DNA from: Verrucomicrobiota bacterium
GTDB taxonomy: Bacteria; Verrucomicrobiota; Verrucomicrobiia; Chthoniobacterales; UBA6821
Length of the DNA: 40,682 bases
Direction of reading: 5' to 3'
Assembly: GCA_008933015.1 (NCBI GenBank)
Contig: WBXH01000004.1
Span: 1-40,682, forward strand
Part shown: piece by piece, positions 32,608 to 40,682 of the stretch
Numbering within the stretch: the stretch's first letter is position 1
Layout: each line of letters begins with the position of its first letter
Made by a program: the position numbers and the translations under genes
The notes under the pieces: generated by a model
Database searches by the model: none
Told to the model about the DNA's origin: nothing
Seen by the model: the letters and a program-made list of their open reading frames with translations, nothing else

Positions 32608-33579
32608 CTAGGAATGCCCGAATCCCGCTCGAATATTCCCGATCCACTCCGAAATCCAGATAATCACGGCTCGTGAGAATTCTATGAAATCAAACGTGTT
32701 TTTCACGAAGTCCTCCGCGAAGGAGTGCAGGGATATCTCCTTGCCGGTCACTAGCAGAAGACACGTGATGATACTAAGATTGATAAGATAGATCACCATC
32801 AGCGAGAAAAAGGTGCCTCCGTAGTGCAGGTCGGGTTGTCCCTTGATGATGAGCAGGAAGGTGAAGACGAGGTGGAATGCCATTGTGAGTCCAATGAGTA
32901 GGAAAAGAACCCAGCGGTAGGGACTCATGTCAGTTGCGATCGATGCCGCGCCGTATAGGGTAATGACCAGCAGGCTGTAGATTGGGAAAAAATAGGGGGC
33001 TAGCGCGATCCATGTATTGACCCTATCGGTGAGGACATGTCCACCCTCCATGCTGACATGAAAATGATCCGCCACAGTGCCGCCAAATAGTTTCACCCAC
33101 AGGGCATGGGTGACTTCATGCCCGAAGACGTAGGGAAGCATTAGCATGTTTCGTGGAATGATGAGATAAAAAACCCCGAAGAGGATAATTCCCCCTGCAA
33201 AACATCCAAAGGACTGGGAGGCCAAGAGACCATGTTTCACGGAGGTGGCGAAGGAATGGGAAAAAGTTCGGGTCATTACCCATGCGACGGGTGCGAGGAA
33301 GAGGGCGATAATGAACTTTACAAGCGACTTCGGCACCGTGGCGTGTGCCACGGTGGCGGCTGCGGAGCTTTCCGGAGATGTCTGTCGGGAAAATTCCGAT
33401 GGTACGCCTTCATCGCCGGAACTTTTTCCCGTAAAGAGTTCCCCGGTTTGGGGAGAGAGAGTCTCCACCCGGATTCGATTTTTTGAACGGGAGTTTTTAC
33501 CCGCGGCGGATGGCCCCTTGATTCCCAAGACGCCCTGGTCAGTTTGGCCCTTGTCCTTTTTCTGGGAAGGGCGGGCCAT
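32608..33579 (-). CDS. Membrane protein with HExxH site (M50-like peptidase)
   Basis: 323 residues. An ~80-residue polar, disordered N-terminus is followed by about six membrane spans. HEVTHALWVKLFGG (His154-His158) is a zinc-metalloprotease HExxH motif just after a span, and LAPYFFPIYSLL further on resembles the second M50 helix region. This suits the intramembrane M50/M50B group, but a clear third zinc ligand was not identified. It is the last gene after kdsD and efp on the minus strand (20 nt after efp). Confidence 0.65.
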   Translation of the reverse strand: MARPSQKKDKGQTDQGVLGIKGPSAAGKNSRSKNRIRVETLSPQTGELFTGKSSGDEGVPSEFSRQTSPESSAAATVAHATVPKSLVKFIIALFLAPVAWVMTRTFSHSFATSVKHGLLASQSFGCFAGGIILFGVFYLIIPRNMLMLPYVFGHEVTHALWVKLFGGTVADHFHVSMEGGHVLTDRVNTWIALAPYFFPIYSLLVITLYGAASIATDMSPYRWVLFLLIGLTMAFHLVFTFLLIIKGQPDLHYGGTFFSLMVIYLINLSIITCLLLVTGKEISLHSFAEDFVKNTFDFIEFSRAVIIWISEWIGNIRAGFGHS

Positions 33580-33599
33580 GGTGCGTGCTAGCTGTCTCG

Positions 33600-34157
33600 T
33601 TAAGCCCTACCCATGTAGGCGCCGGTGCGTGTATCGACCTTCACGATCTCACCCTCCTTGATGAAGAGGGGCACCTGGATAACCTTCCCGGTCTCGAGAG
33701 TGGCTGTCTTCATGACATTGCTCGAGGAGTCTCCTTTCACGCCCTCGGGCGACTCGGCCACCCTGATGTTGGCTGAGGCGGGAAGTTCCACCGAGACTGC
33801 GCGCCCTTCGACGTAGAGGATCTCCACCTGCATGTTCTCAACAAGGAAGTCCTTCGAGTCACCCAGGAGGTCTGCTTGCAGCGTGATTGTCTCGAATGTC
33901 TCGGGATCCATGAAATTGTAGCCCTCCTGATCGGCATAGCTGAAATCAAGCTTGGTACGGTGAACATCCACGAGATCGACTTTTTCCGTGGAAGCAAAGC
34001 GAATGTCGGCCGACTTGCCCGTGCCGATGTAGCGGACAATGAGTTGGACAAAGGCGCGGAGGTTGCCGGGTGTGCGGTGAGTGACTTCAAGGACGATGGC
34101 GGCATTGCCGTTGTATTTGATAGCCATGCCTTTGCGGAGATCGTTTGCGAGTGCCAT
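33600..34157 (-). CDS. efp: Elongation factor P with Asn at the tip
   Basis: Relieves ribosome stalling at polyproline. 185 residues with three beta-barrel domains: an N-terminal KOW-like domain, an OB domain containing YNFMDPETFE, and a C-terminal domain with GVKGD, TLETGKVIQVPLFI and GEIVKVDTRTGAYMGRA. The tip loop reads HRTPGNLRAFV where E. coli EF-P has KPGKGQAF, so the residue aligned with the modified Lys34 is Asn32. No EpmA, EpmB or EarP gene is in the window. It follows kdsD by 21 nt; no Shine-Dalgarno motif. Confidence 0.94.
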   Translation of the reverse strand: MALANDLRKGMAIKYNGNAAIVLEVTHRTPGNLRAFVQLIVRYIGTGKSADIRFASTEKVDLVDVHRTKLDFSYADQEGYNFMDPETFETITLQADLLGDSKDFLVENMQVEILYVEGRAVSVELPASANIRVAESPEGVKGDSSSNVMKTATLETGKVIQVPLFIKEGEIVKVDTRTGAYMGRA

Positions 34158-34178
34158 AGAAGTTGTGCGGAGGGTTTG

Positions 34179-35150
34179 TTAGAGAAGTTTGAGTCGGGAC
34201 AGATCTTGAGAGTCGATGACGCCGAGGGGTTTGCCACCCTCATCCGTGACTACAAGATCATCAATGTGATGCTGTTCTAGCACCTTCAGTACCTCCGCGG
34301 CAAGTTTGTCGGCATGGATGGTGATCGGATTCCTAGTCATGACCCCGCTGACAGGTTGATTGCCGATCTGTGGATCGGAGGAGAAATGGCGTGCAAAATC
34401 ACCATGGGTAAAGATCCCCTCCAGAAGGCCCTGCTCATCGACCACAAGAGCAGCTCCAGCATGTTTGGAGGTGAGTTCCTTGAGTACGGAAATCACGGAA
34501 TCCGATCCCTTGACCAGGGCAATTTGATCGCCGCCGCGCATGATATCGCTGACCTTTAGAAGGAGGGTCCTCCCCAACTGTCCGGCTGGATGGAAGCGAG
34601 CGAAATCTTCCTTCGTGAAGCCCCTCTCTTCCAGCAGCACCATCGCCAGTGCATCACCGAGCGCCAACATCACCGTAGTGCTCGAGGTGGGCGCAAGGTT
34701 GTGTGGGCAGGCTTCCTGCGAGACCGATACATCGAGAACCAGATCACTAGCCTTTGCTAGGGAAGAATTGGGATTGCCCGTGAGGGAGATTTTCCGGATA
34801 TCAAATCGCGCCAAGGAGGGGAGAATGCGGATGAGTTCCTCCGTCTCACCGCTATAACTTAGGGTAAGGATCACATCCCCGTCGGAGATCACCCCGAGAT
34901 CCCCGTGGAGAGCATTGAGAGAGTTCAGCACAACGGCTGGCGCTCCCGTGCTGGTAAGTGAAGCGGCGATCTTCTCGCCGATATGGCCAGATTTACCCAC
35001 ACCGAGCACGACGATCTTGCCCCGCCGCTCGACGGCCTCGCGGAGCATTCCCACGGCAAGCGCAAAGCTGCTGTCGAGTCGCGCCGAAAGCCGGTGAAGT
35101 TCGTCGATTTCGATTGAGAGGACGCGGCGTGCGCGCTCAAGGGTTTCCAT
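34179..35150 (-). CDS. kdsD: D-arabinose 5-phosphate isomerase (KdsD/KpsF/GutQ family)
   Basis: Makes arabinose 5-phosphate for the Kdo of lipopolysaccharide. 323 residues: an SIS sugar-isomerase domain (~35-185) with VVLGVGKSGHIGEKIAASL, SLNALHGDLGV and LSYSGETEELI, then two CBS domains (~205-320). The length and SIS-CBS-CBS layout are typical. It heads a minus-strand run kdsD-efp-protease and implies an LPS-type outer membrane. It is divergent from the small secreted protein gene. Confidence 0.94.
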   Translation of the reverse strand: METLERARRVLSIEIDELHRLSARLDSSFALAVGMLREAVERRGKIVVLGVGKSGHIGEKIAASLTSTGAPAVVLNSLNALHGDLGVISDGDVILTLSYSGETEELIRILPSLARFDIRKISLTGNPNSSLAKASDLVLDVSVSQEACPHNLAPTSSTTVMLALGDALAMVLLEERGFTKEDFARFHPAGQLGRTLLLKVSDIMRGGDQIALVKGSDSVISVLKELTSKHAGAALVVDEQGLLEGIFTHGDFARHFSSDPQIGNQPVSGVMTRNPITIHADKLAAEVLKVLEQHHIDDLVVTDEGGKPLGVIDSQDLSRLKLL

Positions 35151-35233
35151 GTGTGGGAGTTTGACCGGATCTGATCCTTTTGATCAACGATGAAGGATAG
35201 GGCACCAAGATTCCCAAGAGGCTTTCCGAAGGC

Positions 35234-35263
35234 TTGCCCGCGGAGAACAAAGGCCCTTAAGTT
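35234..35263 (+). promoter_or_regulatory. Possible promoter of the small secreted protein gene
   Basis: TTGCCC (-35), 18 nt, TAAGTT (-10), 7 nt, ATG. Weaker than the hisD or rarA boxes but the same short distance to the start codon. Confidence 0.3.
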
Positions 35264-35270
35264 AAAAGAA

Positions 35271-35618
35271 ATGAAAGGCATCAGTCCCCGTTTCCGGATG
35301 TTTTCCCTGATCGTCACCTTGGCGTCGACGGCTTTCCTCCCGATGAAGGGAATCCTTGCCCAGCAGGTGAACCCCGATGCCGGGTTCATCGCTCCCAAGC
35401 TTAAGAAAGCCAAAGTGGAGCAAAAAACCGATATGGGCGCTCCCAGTGCGTATGATATCCAGGGCATTGTTGCCCAGGCCTTTAAGATGAAGAACCCCCT
35501 TCAGATGGTCAGTCCGCTGGCCCCCAAGAAAGACGGGAACGGCCATGATGACATCGCCTGGGACCCCGATAATCCAGAGGTGCCTAAGGGAATCATCTTC
35601 TTCGGTGTCCAGTGGTGA
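35271..35618 (+). CDS. Small secreted hypothetical protein
   Basis: 115 residues from ATG 35271. Basic start MKGISPRFR, hydrophobic core MFSLIVTLASTAFLP, likely cleavage after ILAQ: a signal peptide. The mature part is polar with lysine clusters (KLKKAKVEQK), a YDIQGIVAQAFKMKNPLQM stretch, and a C-terminal KGIIFFGVQW. No family recognised. The track start is 27 codons earlier and would spoil the signal peptide. It precedes the GT4 gene by 31 nt, possibly in one transcript. Confidence 0.62.
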   Translation: MKGISPRFRMFSLIVTLASTAFLPMKGILAQQVNPDAGFIAPKLKKAKVEQKTDMGAPSAYDIQGIVAQAFKMKNPLQMVSPLAPKKDGNGHDDIAWDPDNPEVPKGIIFFGVQW

Positions 35619-35649
35619 TTGGCCTAGAAATCATGTTTCCCGAAAAGTG

Positions 35650-36768
35650 ATGGGATCAACCGAGTCCGTGAAGGTTGCTCTTCTCTTTGTCTCAATGCCT
35701 GTCGGCGGAGCGGAGGATTTTCTTCTCTCGGCTAGCAAATACATGCCCGAGGAAATCAAGGCTCGTTTTGTCTGCCTGAGAAGCCTAGGTGTCCTCGGTG
35801 AGGAGGCTCTTGCAGCGGGACTGAAAATAGATCTGGTCCCGGTTTTCCCGACAAAGAGGGTGAACCCTCTCGGGATGATCCGACTAGCTCGCTGGTTCCG
35901 GCAGAACGGCATCCAAGTCGTCCACGCCCAATCCTACCACGATCAGCTGTTTGGGGTGATTGCTGCCAAATTAGCCGGGATCAAGTCCATCGTCCACCAG
36001 CAGAAGACGTTCCTCGAGATGAAGGGGCGTAAAGGATTCTTCATGCGTCACATCTACCGATGGGCTGATCACGTAATCGCCCTCTCGGAAGAGACCCGTC
36101 ACGATCTGATCGAGGCGTTCCAGTTGGATCCGAAGGAAGTCTCGGTGATTCCCAATGCGATTGACCCCGATCTTTTTCAGCCCGCAAAAGATCGCAAGGA
36201 GGTCCGGGCGCGCCTTGGATTATCCCCGGAAGGGATCTTAATCGGCTCGGTGGCCTCCCTCCATCCCACAAAAAATCATCAGGCAACGATCGGTGCCATG
36301 GCGCTCCTGGCCAAGAAAGGCCTCCCCCTGCCGACCTTCATGCTCTTTGGAGAGGGAGCAGACAGGGTCTCGCTGGAGCGCGGCATCCGGGAGAACAATC
36401 TGGAGGGGCATCTTGTTCTGGCTGGTCGCAAGCGCCCGGTGGCTCCCTGGATTCAGACGCTTGACTTCTTTGTGCTCGCCTCGCACTGGGAGGGGCAGCC
36501 GCTCGCTCTGCTGCAGGCGCTTGAGTGCAGGGTTCCGATTATGGCCAGCAGGATCGAGGGGAACACCATCCTGCTTGGTGAGGATCACCCAGGGTTATTC
36601 GCTCCGGGCGACCACGCCGGCTATGCGCACCTTCTGGAGAGGGCCATGACGGAAGCCCGGTTCCGCGATGACATTCTTAACTTCCAGGAGAAACTCCCCA
36701 GACCTTCCCTCCCGATCCTCAGCCAGCAACTCGGTAATCTCTACATCCGGTTGGCGGGAAGATCCTGA
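35650..36768 (+). CDS. GT4-family glycosyltransferase
   Basis: 372 residues from ATG 35650. N-terminal Rossmann half begins KVALLFVSMPVGGAEDFLL with the glycine-rich GGAE loop of GT4 enzymes; the C-terminal half carries IGSVASLHPTKNH, FMLFGEGADRVSLE, LAGRKRPVAPWIQTLDFFVLAS and HWEGQPLALLQALEC with the E-x7-E type nucleotide-sugar site. It probably builds LPS core, O-antigen or another surface glycan. Its last 28 nt overlap the end of the convergent GT9 gene. Confidence 0.88.
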   Translation: MGSTESVKVALLFVSMPVGGAEDFLLSASKYMPEEIKARFVCLRSLGVLGEEALAAGLKIDLVPVFPTKRVNPLGMIRLARWFRQNGIQVVHAQSYHDQLFGVIAAKLAGIKSIVHQQKTFLEMKGRKGFFMRHIYRWADHVIALSEETRHDLIEAFQLDPKEVSVIPNAIDPDLFQPAKDRKEVRARLGLSPEGILIGSVASLHPTKNHQATIGAMALLAKKGLPLPTFMLFGEGADRVSLERGIRENNLEGHLVLAGRKRPVAPWIQTLDFFVLASHWEGQPLALLQALECRVPIMASRIEGNTILLGEDHPGLFAPGDHAGYAHLLERAMTEARFRDDILNFQEKLPRPSLPILSQQLGNLYIRLAGRS

Positions 36769-37805
36769 GAGCTCTTCCGCTCGGCTAAGAGCGAATCAAC
36801 CGCCTCCAGTACAGCTTGAACGGTGATCTCTTGCATCAATTCTTCACCGGGAAGTTGATAGCGCTCGGTCTCGATCATCTTGTCTTTGGAGCGCACAACA
36901 CGATGGGGAGATTTCCAAGGCCTAAACTGATACGCGGGAGCATGTCCGAAGAGGGCCACCGAGGGGCATTGCACCGCGGCGGCCAAGTGCATCGCCGCCG
37001 TGTCAACTCCTACAAAAAGACCGGCTGAATCGATCAGGCCAGCAAGCTGTGGCCAAGAGAGAGCGCCTTCGGTAGTGATCACCCGCCCGCCGTTTCCTTC
37101 GCAGAGCATCGAGGCCTCCGAGATTTCACGGGGATTCGGGCCGCAGCTGATCACAACCTGAGGGAATGTTTTCAGCAGTTCGGGGATCACCTGCCTCCAT
37201 CGCTCCAAGGCCCATGACTTCGAGTGCCATCGGGTGGCGGCATGAACGAGGGCGTAGGATCCTTGGGGTAAATGCATCAGCTCATGAGGGGTTATCGCCT
37301 TCTGTGCAAATCGTAAGGAAGGGGGCTCCTCGGGCAGGGAGAGAGATTCCCGGACGGCATTGTAATCACGGAGCACTTGATGCACGGGACCATGACCGCT
37401 CGTGACAAGATGGTTGAAGCGGCCTTTCCAAAAATGTCCGAGCGGATCTCCCTCGGGCCGTTCATAGCTGTTGGTGCAACGAACGGTGGCGTGACTTGCC
37501 CACACGAGCATCCTCCCACGGTCGTTATCCCCCAACTCGAAGGCATAATCAAAGGGTGTCCTGATAACCTCGATGAGCGACACGAGATCCGCACCTGAAT
37601 CTCTCCATGTCCTTCTTCCCTCTTCAGGTCGGGCCGTTGTCACGATCCGGTCGATCTCCGGGCACCCTGCGAGGATGCCTTCGGTGCCACGCCTCACTGC
37701 GACCCAGATTTCAGCCTCGGGAAATTGACGCTTTGTCGCGACGATCGTTGGCGTCAGCAGGAGGTTGTCCCCGATGTGGCGGAGCTTTGTGAAGAGGATG
37801 CGCAT
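36741..37805 (-). CDS. GT9-family (heptosyltransferase-like) glycosyltransferase
   Basis: 354 residues from ATG 37805, beginning MRILFTKLRHIGDNLLLTP, the GT9 acceptor-side GD motif. YALVHAATRWHSKSWALERW and FVGVDTAAMHLAAAVQCPSVALFGH are typical of the C-terminal ADP-heptose binding half. It likely adds heptose or a related sugar to LPS core. The track start (37952) lies inside the universal stress protein gene. It follows that gene by 43 nt on the same strand. Confidence 0.88.
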   Translation of the reverse strand: MRILFTKLRHIGDNLLLTPTIVATKRQFPEAEIWVAVRRGTEGILAGCPEIDRIVTTARPEEGRRTWRDSGADLVSLIEVIRTPFDYAFELGDNDRGRMLVWASHATVRCTNSYERPEGDPLGHFWKGRFNHLVTSGHGPVHQVLRDYNAVRESLSLPEEPPSLRFAQKAITPHELMHLPQGSYALVHAATRWHSKSWALERWRQVIPELLKTFPQVVISCGPNPREISEASMLCEGNGGRVITTEGALSWPQLAGLIDSAGLFVGVDTAAMHLAAAVQCPSVALFGHAPAYQFRPWKSPHRVVRSKDKMIETERYQLPGEELMQEITVQAVLEAVDSLLAERKSSQDLPANRM

Positions 37806-37848
37806 TTCTATCCCGTCTCGTCCCATCCCATAAGCAACGAGTTCGGCC

Positions 37849-38298
37849 CTAGCTTCCGTGAACCGGGATGACGGTGACCGGGATGCTTGATTTGTGCAGC
37901 ACCGAAGTGACCACGCTGCCGCTGAAGAGCTGAAAGAGGGCACCATGACCATGGGATCCCAGAACGATCATTGAGGCCGCGAGTCGCTTGGATTGATTCA
38001 GAATCTCATCTACGGGAAGGGCTGTGGAGACGAGTGTTTCAACGGAGAGGCCTTTGCTTCTGAGCGGGGAGGCAAATTGCTCCAAGCGCTCCTTCACTAG
38101 GTTCAGGTCGGGTGGTTCCACCGGCACTGGGGCCGTGATCACATCCATGGCAGCTCCTACCGGCACATAGGAGGCAATCGGCTCCCATACGTTCAGTAGC
38201 ACGAGCTTTGCCTGCATGGCCTCGGCAAGGGCCGAGGCACCATCGACGACTTTTTGCGTGATCTGGCTGAAATCAACTGCGGCGAGGATCGTTTTCAT
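37849..38298 (-). CDS. Universal stress protein (UspA family)
   Basis: 149 residues from ATG 38298 (MKTILAAVDFSQ). Ends with GSHGHGALFQLFSGSVVTSVLHKSSIPVTVIP, containing the G-2x-G-9x-G(S) ATP-binding signature. VDFSQ at the start supplies the nucleotide-binding Asp. Cytoplasmic; probably induced under stress or growth arrest by analogy. Transcribed ahead of the GT9 gene and divergent from rarA. Confidence 0.9.
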   Translation of the reverse strand: MKTILAAVDFSQITQKVVDGASALAEAMQAKLVLLNVWEPIASYVPVGAAMDVITAPVPVEPPDLNLVKERLEQFASPLRSKGLSVETLVSTALPVDEILNQSKRLAASMIVLGSHGHGALFQLFSGSVVTSVLHKSSIPVTVIPVHGS

Positions 38299-38328
38299 GT
38301 TTGCAAGCATGGAACGGGGGCGCCCGCC

Positions 38329-38356
38329 TTGCCAGCGAAATGCACCCGCCTATACT
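38329..38356 (+). promoter_or_regulatory. rarA promoter (predicts leaderless mRNA)
   Basis: TTGCCA (-35, five of six), 16 nt, TATACT (-10, five of six), then GGAGGA and the ATG at 38363. The expected start is at the ATG, so the GGAGGA would not be in the mRNA. Confidence 0.6.
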
Positions 38357-38362
38357 GGAGGA

Positions 38363-39736
38363 ATGGAGGATCTTTTTGGCATGGGCCCGGGAACAGGTGA
38401 GATCGGCGAATTGCCTGCCGACGCACCGCTTGCCGCGAGAATGAGGCCTTCAAGCCTTGAGGAGTATGTCGGGCAGGAGCATCTCCTCGGGCCAGGCAAG
38501 CTCCTGAGAAGGGCAATTGAGGCCGACCGACTCTCCTCGATGATCCTCTACGGCCCGCCGGGAACGGGAAAGACGAGCTTGGCGCGGGTCATAGCCAGCC
38601 GTACCAAGAGCCGATTTATGGAACTCAGCGGCGTGGAGGGATCGGTCGCTGATATACGAAAAGCCGTCGGGATCGCTGCCATTGAGGCGGCCAAGGGGGG
38701 GCGCACCCTCCTTTTCATTGATGAGATCCACCGGTTCAACAAAGCCCAGCAGGATGCCCTTCTCCCCGATGTGGAGCGTGGCACGGTCAGACTGATAGGG
38801 GCGACGACCCAGAACCCCTTCTTTTCGATCAACAGTCCGCTCATCTCGCGCTCCCAGATCTTTCAGCTTCAGCTGCTGGGAACTCATGACCTTATTGCCC
38901 TTCAGTACCGGGCCATCGCGGATGCAGAGCGCGGCTTGGGCCAACTTCCAATCGATCTGGATGCTGATGCCGCCGCCCACCTCGCCACAATCAGCGACGG
39001 CGATGCTCGCAAGTGCCTCAATGCGCTCGAGATCGCGGCCCGCACGACTTCCTACGACGAGCATGGTCGTATCCGCATCACGCTCGAGATCGCCGCGGAG
39101 AGCATCCAGCGCAAAGTCCTCGTCTATGACGGCACGGGAGACGATCACTACGACACAGCGAGCGCCTTTATCAAGAGCCTGCGTGGTAGCGACCCCGATG
39201 CGGCCCTCTACTGGTTGGCCAAGATGCTCCATGCCGGGGAGGAATTACGTTTTATCACCAGAAGGTTGGTGATTTTTGCCAGCGAGGATGTTGGGTTGGC
39301 TGACCCGCTGGCCCTTCCTTTGGCGATCGCTGCCCAGCAGGCGGTTGAGTTTGTAGGGCTTCCCGAGGCCCGCATCACGCTTGCCCATGCGGTGGTCTAC
39401 TTGGCGGCCGCTCCGAAGAGCAACAGCGCCTGCGTTGCCCTTGGCAATGCTCAGAAGGATGTGGAATCGGGGCGCACACTCCCCGTACCCGCCCACCTGC
39501 GGGACTCCCACTACAAGGGAGCCAAATCGATGGGGTACGGGATTGGTTACCAATATCCCCATGACCACGAGGGGGGATATGTACCGCAGGCCTATCTTCC
39601 TGAAGGTGAGGGCCGCCATTATTACACCGCGATCAGGCAGGGAGCCGAAGCTCGCATCGCAGATCGCCTAGAGGCATGGAGAAAGCAGTTTAAGGAAACA
39701 GACGAGACGGATCAGTCTGCCGCCGATCGATCATGA
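38363..39736 (+). CDS. rarA: Replication-associated recombination protein A (MgsA/RarA AAA+ ATPase)
   Basis: 457 residues from ATG 38363, typical of RarA. RPSSLEEYVGQEHLLGPGKLLR leads into Walker A YGPPGTGKTSLA and Walker B LFIDEIHRFNKAQQDALLPDVE, sensor 1 IGATTQNPFF, then the C-terminal tetramer domain with YDTASAFIKSLRGSDPDAALYWLAKML and HYKGAKSMGYGIGYQYPHD. It acts at stalled replication forks. The track ORF begins 49 codons earlier, antisense to uspA. It overlaps thiD by 4 nt (ATGA). Confidence 0.95.
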   Translation: MEDLFGMGPGTGEIGELPADAPLAARMRPSSLEEYVGQEHLLGPGKLLRRAIEADRLSSMILYGPPGTGKTSLARVIASRTKSRFMELSGVEGSVADIRKAVGIAAIEAAKGGRTLLFIDEIHRFNKAQQDALLPDVERGTVRLIGATTQNPFFSINSPLISRSQIFQLQLLGTHDLIALQYRAIADAERGLGQLPIDLDADAAAHLATISDGDARKCLNALEIAARTTSYDEHGRIRITLEIAAESIQRKVLVYDGTGDDHYDTASAFIKSLRGSDPDAALYWLAKMLHAGEELRFITRRLVIFASEDVGLADPLALPLAIAAQQAVEFVGLPEARITLAHAVVYLAAAPKSNSACVALGNAQKDVESGRTLPVPAHLRDSHYKGAKSMGYGIGYQYPHDHEGGYVPQAYLPEGEGRHYYTAIRQGAEARIADRLEAWRKQFKETDETDQSAADRS

Positions 39737-40527
39737 TACCCGTCGTTCTTACCATTGCGGGATCCGACTCTTCATGCGGGGCCGGCATTCAGGCCGACCT
39801 GAAGACATTCAGTGCCCTAGGCTGCCACGGACTCACTGCCCTCACCTGTGTCGTAGCCGAAACGCCGGGGAAGGTTCGCTCGATCCAGGCCATGCGTCCC
39901 GAAATCGTTCGCGATCAACTGGAAGTCCTTTTGACCGCTTATCCTGTGGCCGCCATCAAGACGGGGATGCTTTTCTCGACGCCAATTATCCGTGCCGTGG
40001 CAGAAGTTCTGGCCGGCCTGAAAACATTGCCCCCTCTCGTGATCGATCCTGTGATGGTCGCCTCCAGCGGAGATGCATTATTAAAGCCGAAAGCGGTCGC
40101 CTCCTACAGGAAGCACCTCTTCCCCTTGGCGGCGCTGATTACGCCGAACCTCGACGAACTCGGCGTCCTGACGGGAGACCGCCCCGACTCCCTTGCCGGA
40201 ATGATCCGTTCCGGGAAACAGCTTGCTGCACAAACCGGAGTCCCTCTTCTCCTAAAAGGAGGGCATTTGAAGGGGAAAACGGCCACGGATATCCTGATGA
40301 CGCAGGCTTGGGATCTGAGCGAGTACAGCGCTCCCTTTGTGCGGGGAGTCGAGACGCACGGAACCGGATGCACCTATTCCGCGGCGATTGCGGCAGGATT
40401 GGCTAAGGGATATCCACTTGCCAAGGCGGTTGGCGAGGCCAAGAAGTTCGTCACACGTGCCCTCAAAGGGGGTCATCGATGGGGCAATGTGGCCACACTC
40501 GATCAGGTTCAACTCACTAGGAGGTGA
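39733..40527 (+). CDS. thiD: Hydroxymethylpyrimidine / phosphomethylpyrimidine kinase
   Basis: Phosphorylates HMP and HMP-P for thiamine synthesis. 264 residues. [27 protein letters not shown] is the family start; [37 protein letters not shown] and the C-terminal anion hole [16 protein letters not shown] follow. Translation is coupled to rarA by an ATGA overlap. No TPP riboswitch is possible here because there is no leader. A hairpin follows the stop. Confidence 0.95.
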   Translation: MIPVVLTIAGSDSSCGAGIQADLKTFSALGCHGLTALTCVVAETPGKVRSIQAMRPEIVRDQLEVLLTAYPVAAIKTGMLFSTPIIRAVAEVLAGLKTLPPLVIDPVMVASSGDALLKPKAVASYRKHLFPLAALITPNLDELGVLTGDRPDSLAGMIRSGKQLAAQTGVPLLLKGGHLKGKTATDILMTQAWDLSEYSAPFVRGVETHGTGCTYSAAIAAGLAKGYPLAKAVGEAKKFVTRALKGGHRWGNVATLDQVQLTRR

Positions 40528-40555
40528 GAAAGAAGCTTGCCGAGCGCGAAGGAAT

Positions 40556-40580
40556 AAGGGATTTTCACAATCCCTTTTCA
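40556..40580 (+). terminator. Hairpin after thiD
   Basis: AAGGGATT, 5 nt loop, AATCCCTT, then TTCA. A perfect 8-bp stem between thiD and tRNA-Phe; the T-run is short, so termination strength is uncertain. Confidence 0.5.
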
Positions 40581-40604
40581 AGGGGGCAATGAGTTGGTCA
40601 TTAC

Positions 40605-40680
<76 letters not shown>

Positions 40681-40682
40681 CC

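Noticed and set aside
39700-39735. TPP riboswitch before thiD
   Set aside because: thiD overlaps rarA by 4 nt, so there is no leader for a riboswitch; no riboswitch-like elements were seen.

Overview
The window reads as a compact chromosomal segment of a Gram-negative bacterium. About 39 protein genes with recognisable or clearly supported products lie on both strands with short gaps, plus three tRNA genes. I found no insertion sequence, phage module, CRISPR array or plasmid gene. LPS/Kdo functions (KdsD, GT9 and GT4 glycosyltransferases, GDP-fucose enzymes), a c-di-AMP cyclase, an unusual EF-P and the general gene content would fit Verrucomicrobiota or a related PVC lineage. That placement is an inference from gene content only.

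Layout. 1-2670: end of a class I DAHP synthase, a DnaQ-type exonuclease, tRNA-Leu, rplU-rpmA and purN. 2776-5055: a UvrD/Rep helicase and a small unknown ORF. 5210-7255: gmd then fcl (GDP-mannose to GDP-L-fucose). 7500-9370: a possible 28-residue membrane peptide, a 75-residue unknown, tRNA-Thr, an NTF2-like secreted protein and a DUF2452-like protein. 9385-13761: a sialidase-like Asp-box protein with a membrane partner, converging on an ArnT-like glycosyltransferase and an ABC-2 permease. 13814-18321 (minus): ruvX-truA-amidase-epimerase, then a fatty acid desaturase with its own promoter. 18449-24111: small membrane protein, Maf, a giant GH18-like/NodB/GT2 polysaccharide synthase, and a GH26 hydrolase. 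24186-28685: hisD-folP-cdaA-(mini-cdaR)-glmM. 28755-32564: malonate module (malonyl-CoA decarboxylase, divergent from a CoA-transferase and madLM). 32608-35150 (minus): kdsD-efp-M50-like protease. 35271-40680: secreted small protein, GT4, convergent GT9-uspA, rarA-thiD and tRNA-Phe.

Working together. hisD-folP-cdaA-glmM joins c-di-AMP synthesis to the first committed step toward UDP-GlcNAc. The giant synthase could polymerise and deacetylate a GlcNAc-type polymer. The malonate genes give uptake, CoA activation and decarboxylation.

The most striking signal is in gene expression. Few genes carry a well-placed Shine-Dalgarno sequence, five gene pairs are joined by ATGA overlaps, and several unrelated genes (hisD, rarA, gmd, ruvX, the DUF2452 gene, probably the desaturase) have a sigma70-like promoter whose -10 box sits only 6-7 nt before the start codon. 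This predicts leaderless mRNAs. Several strong hairpins also overlap coding ends (purN start, gmd end, permease start). All boundaries were read by eye; no database search was run.
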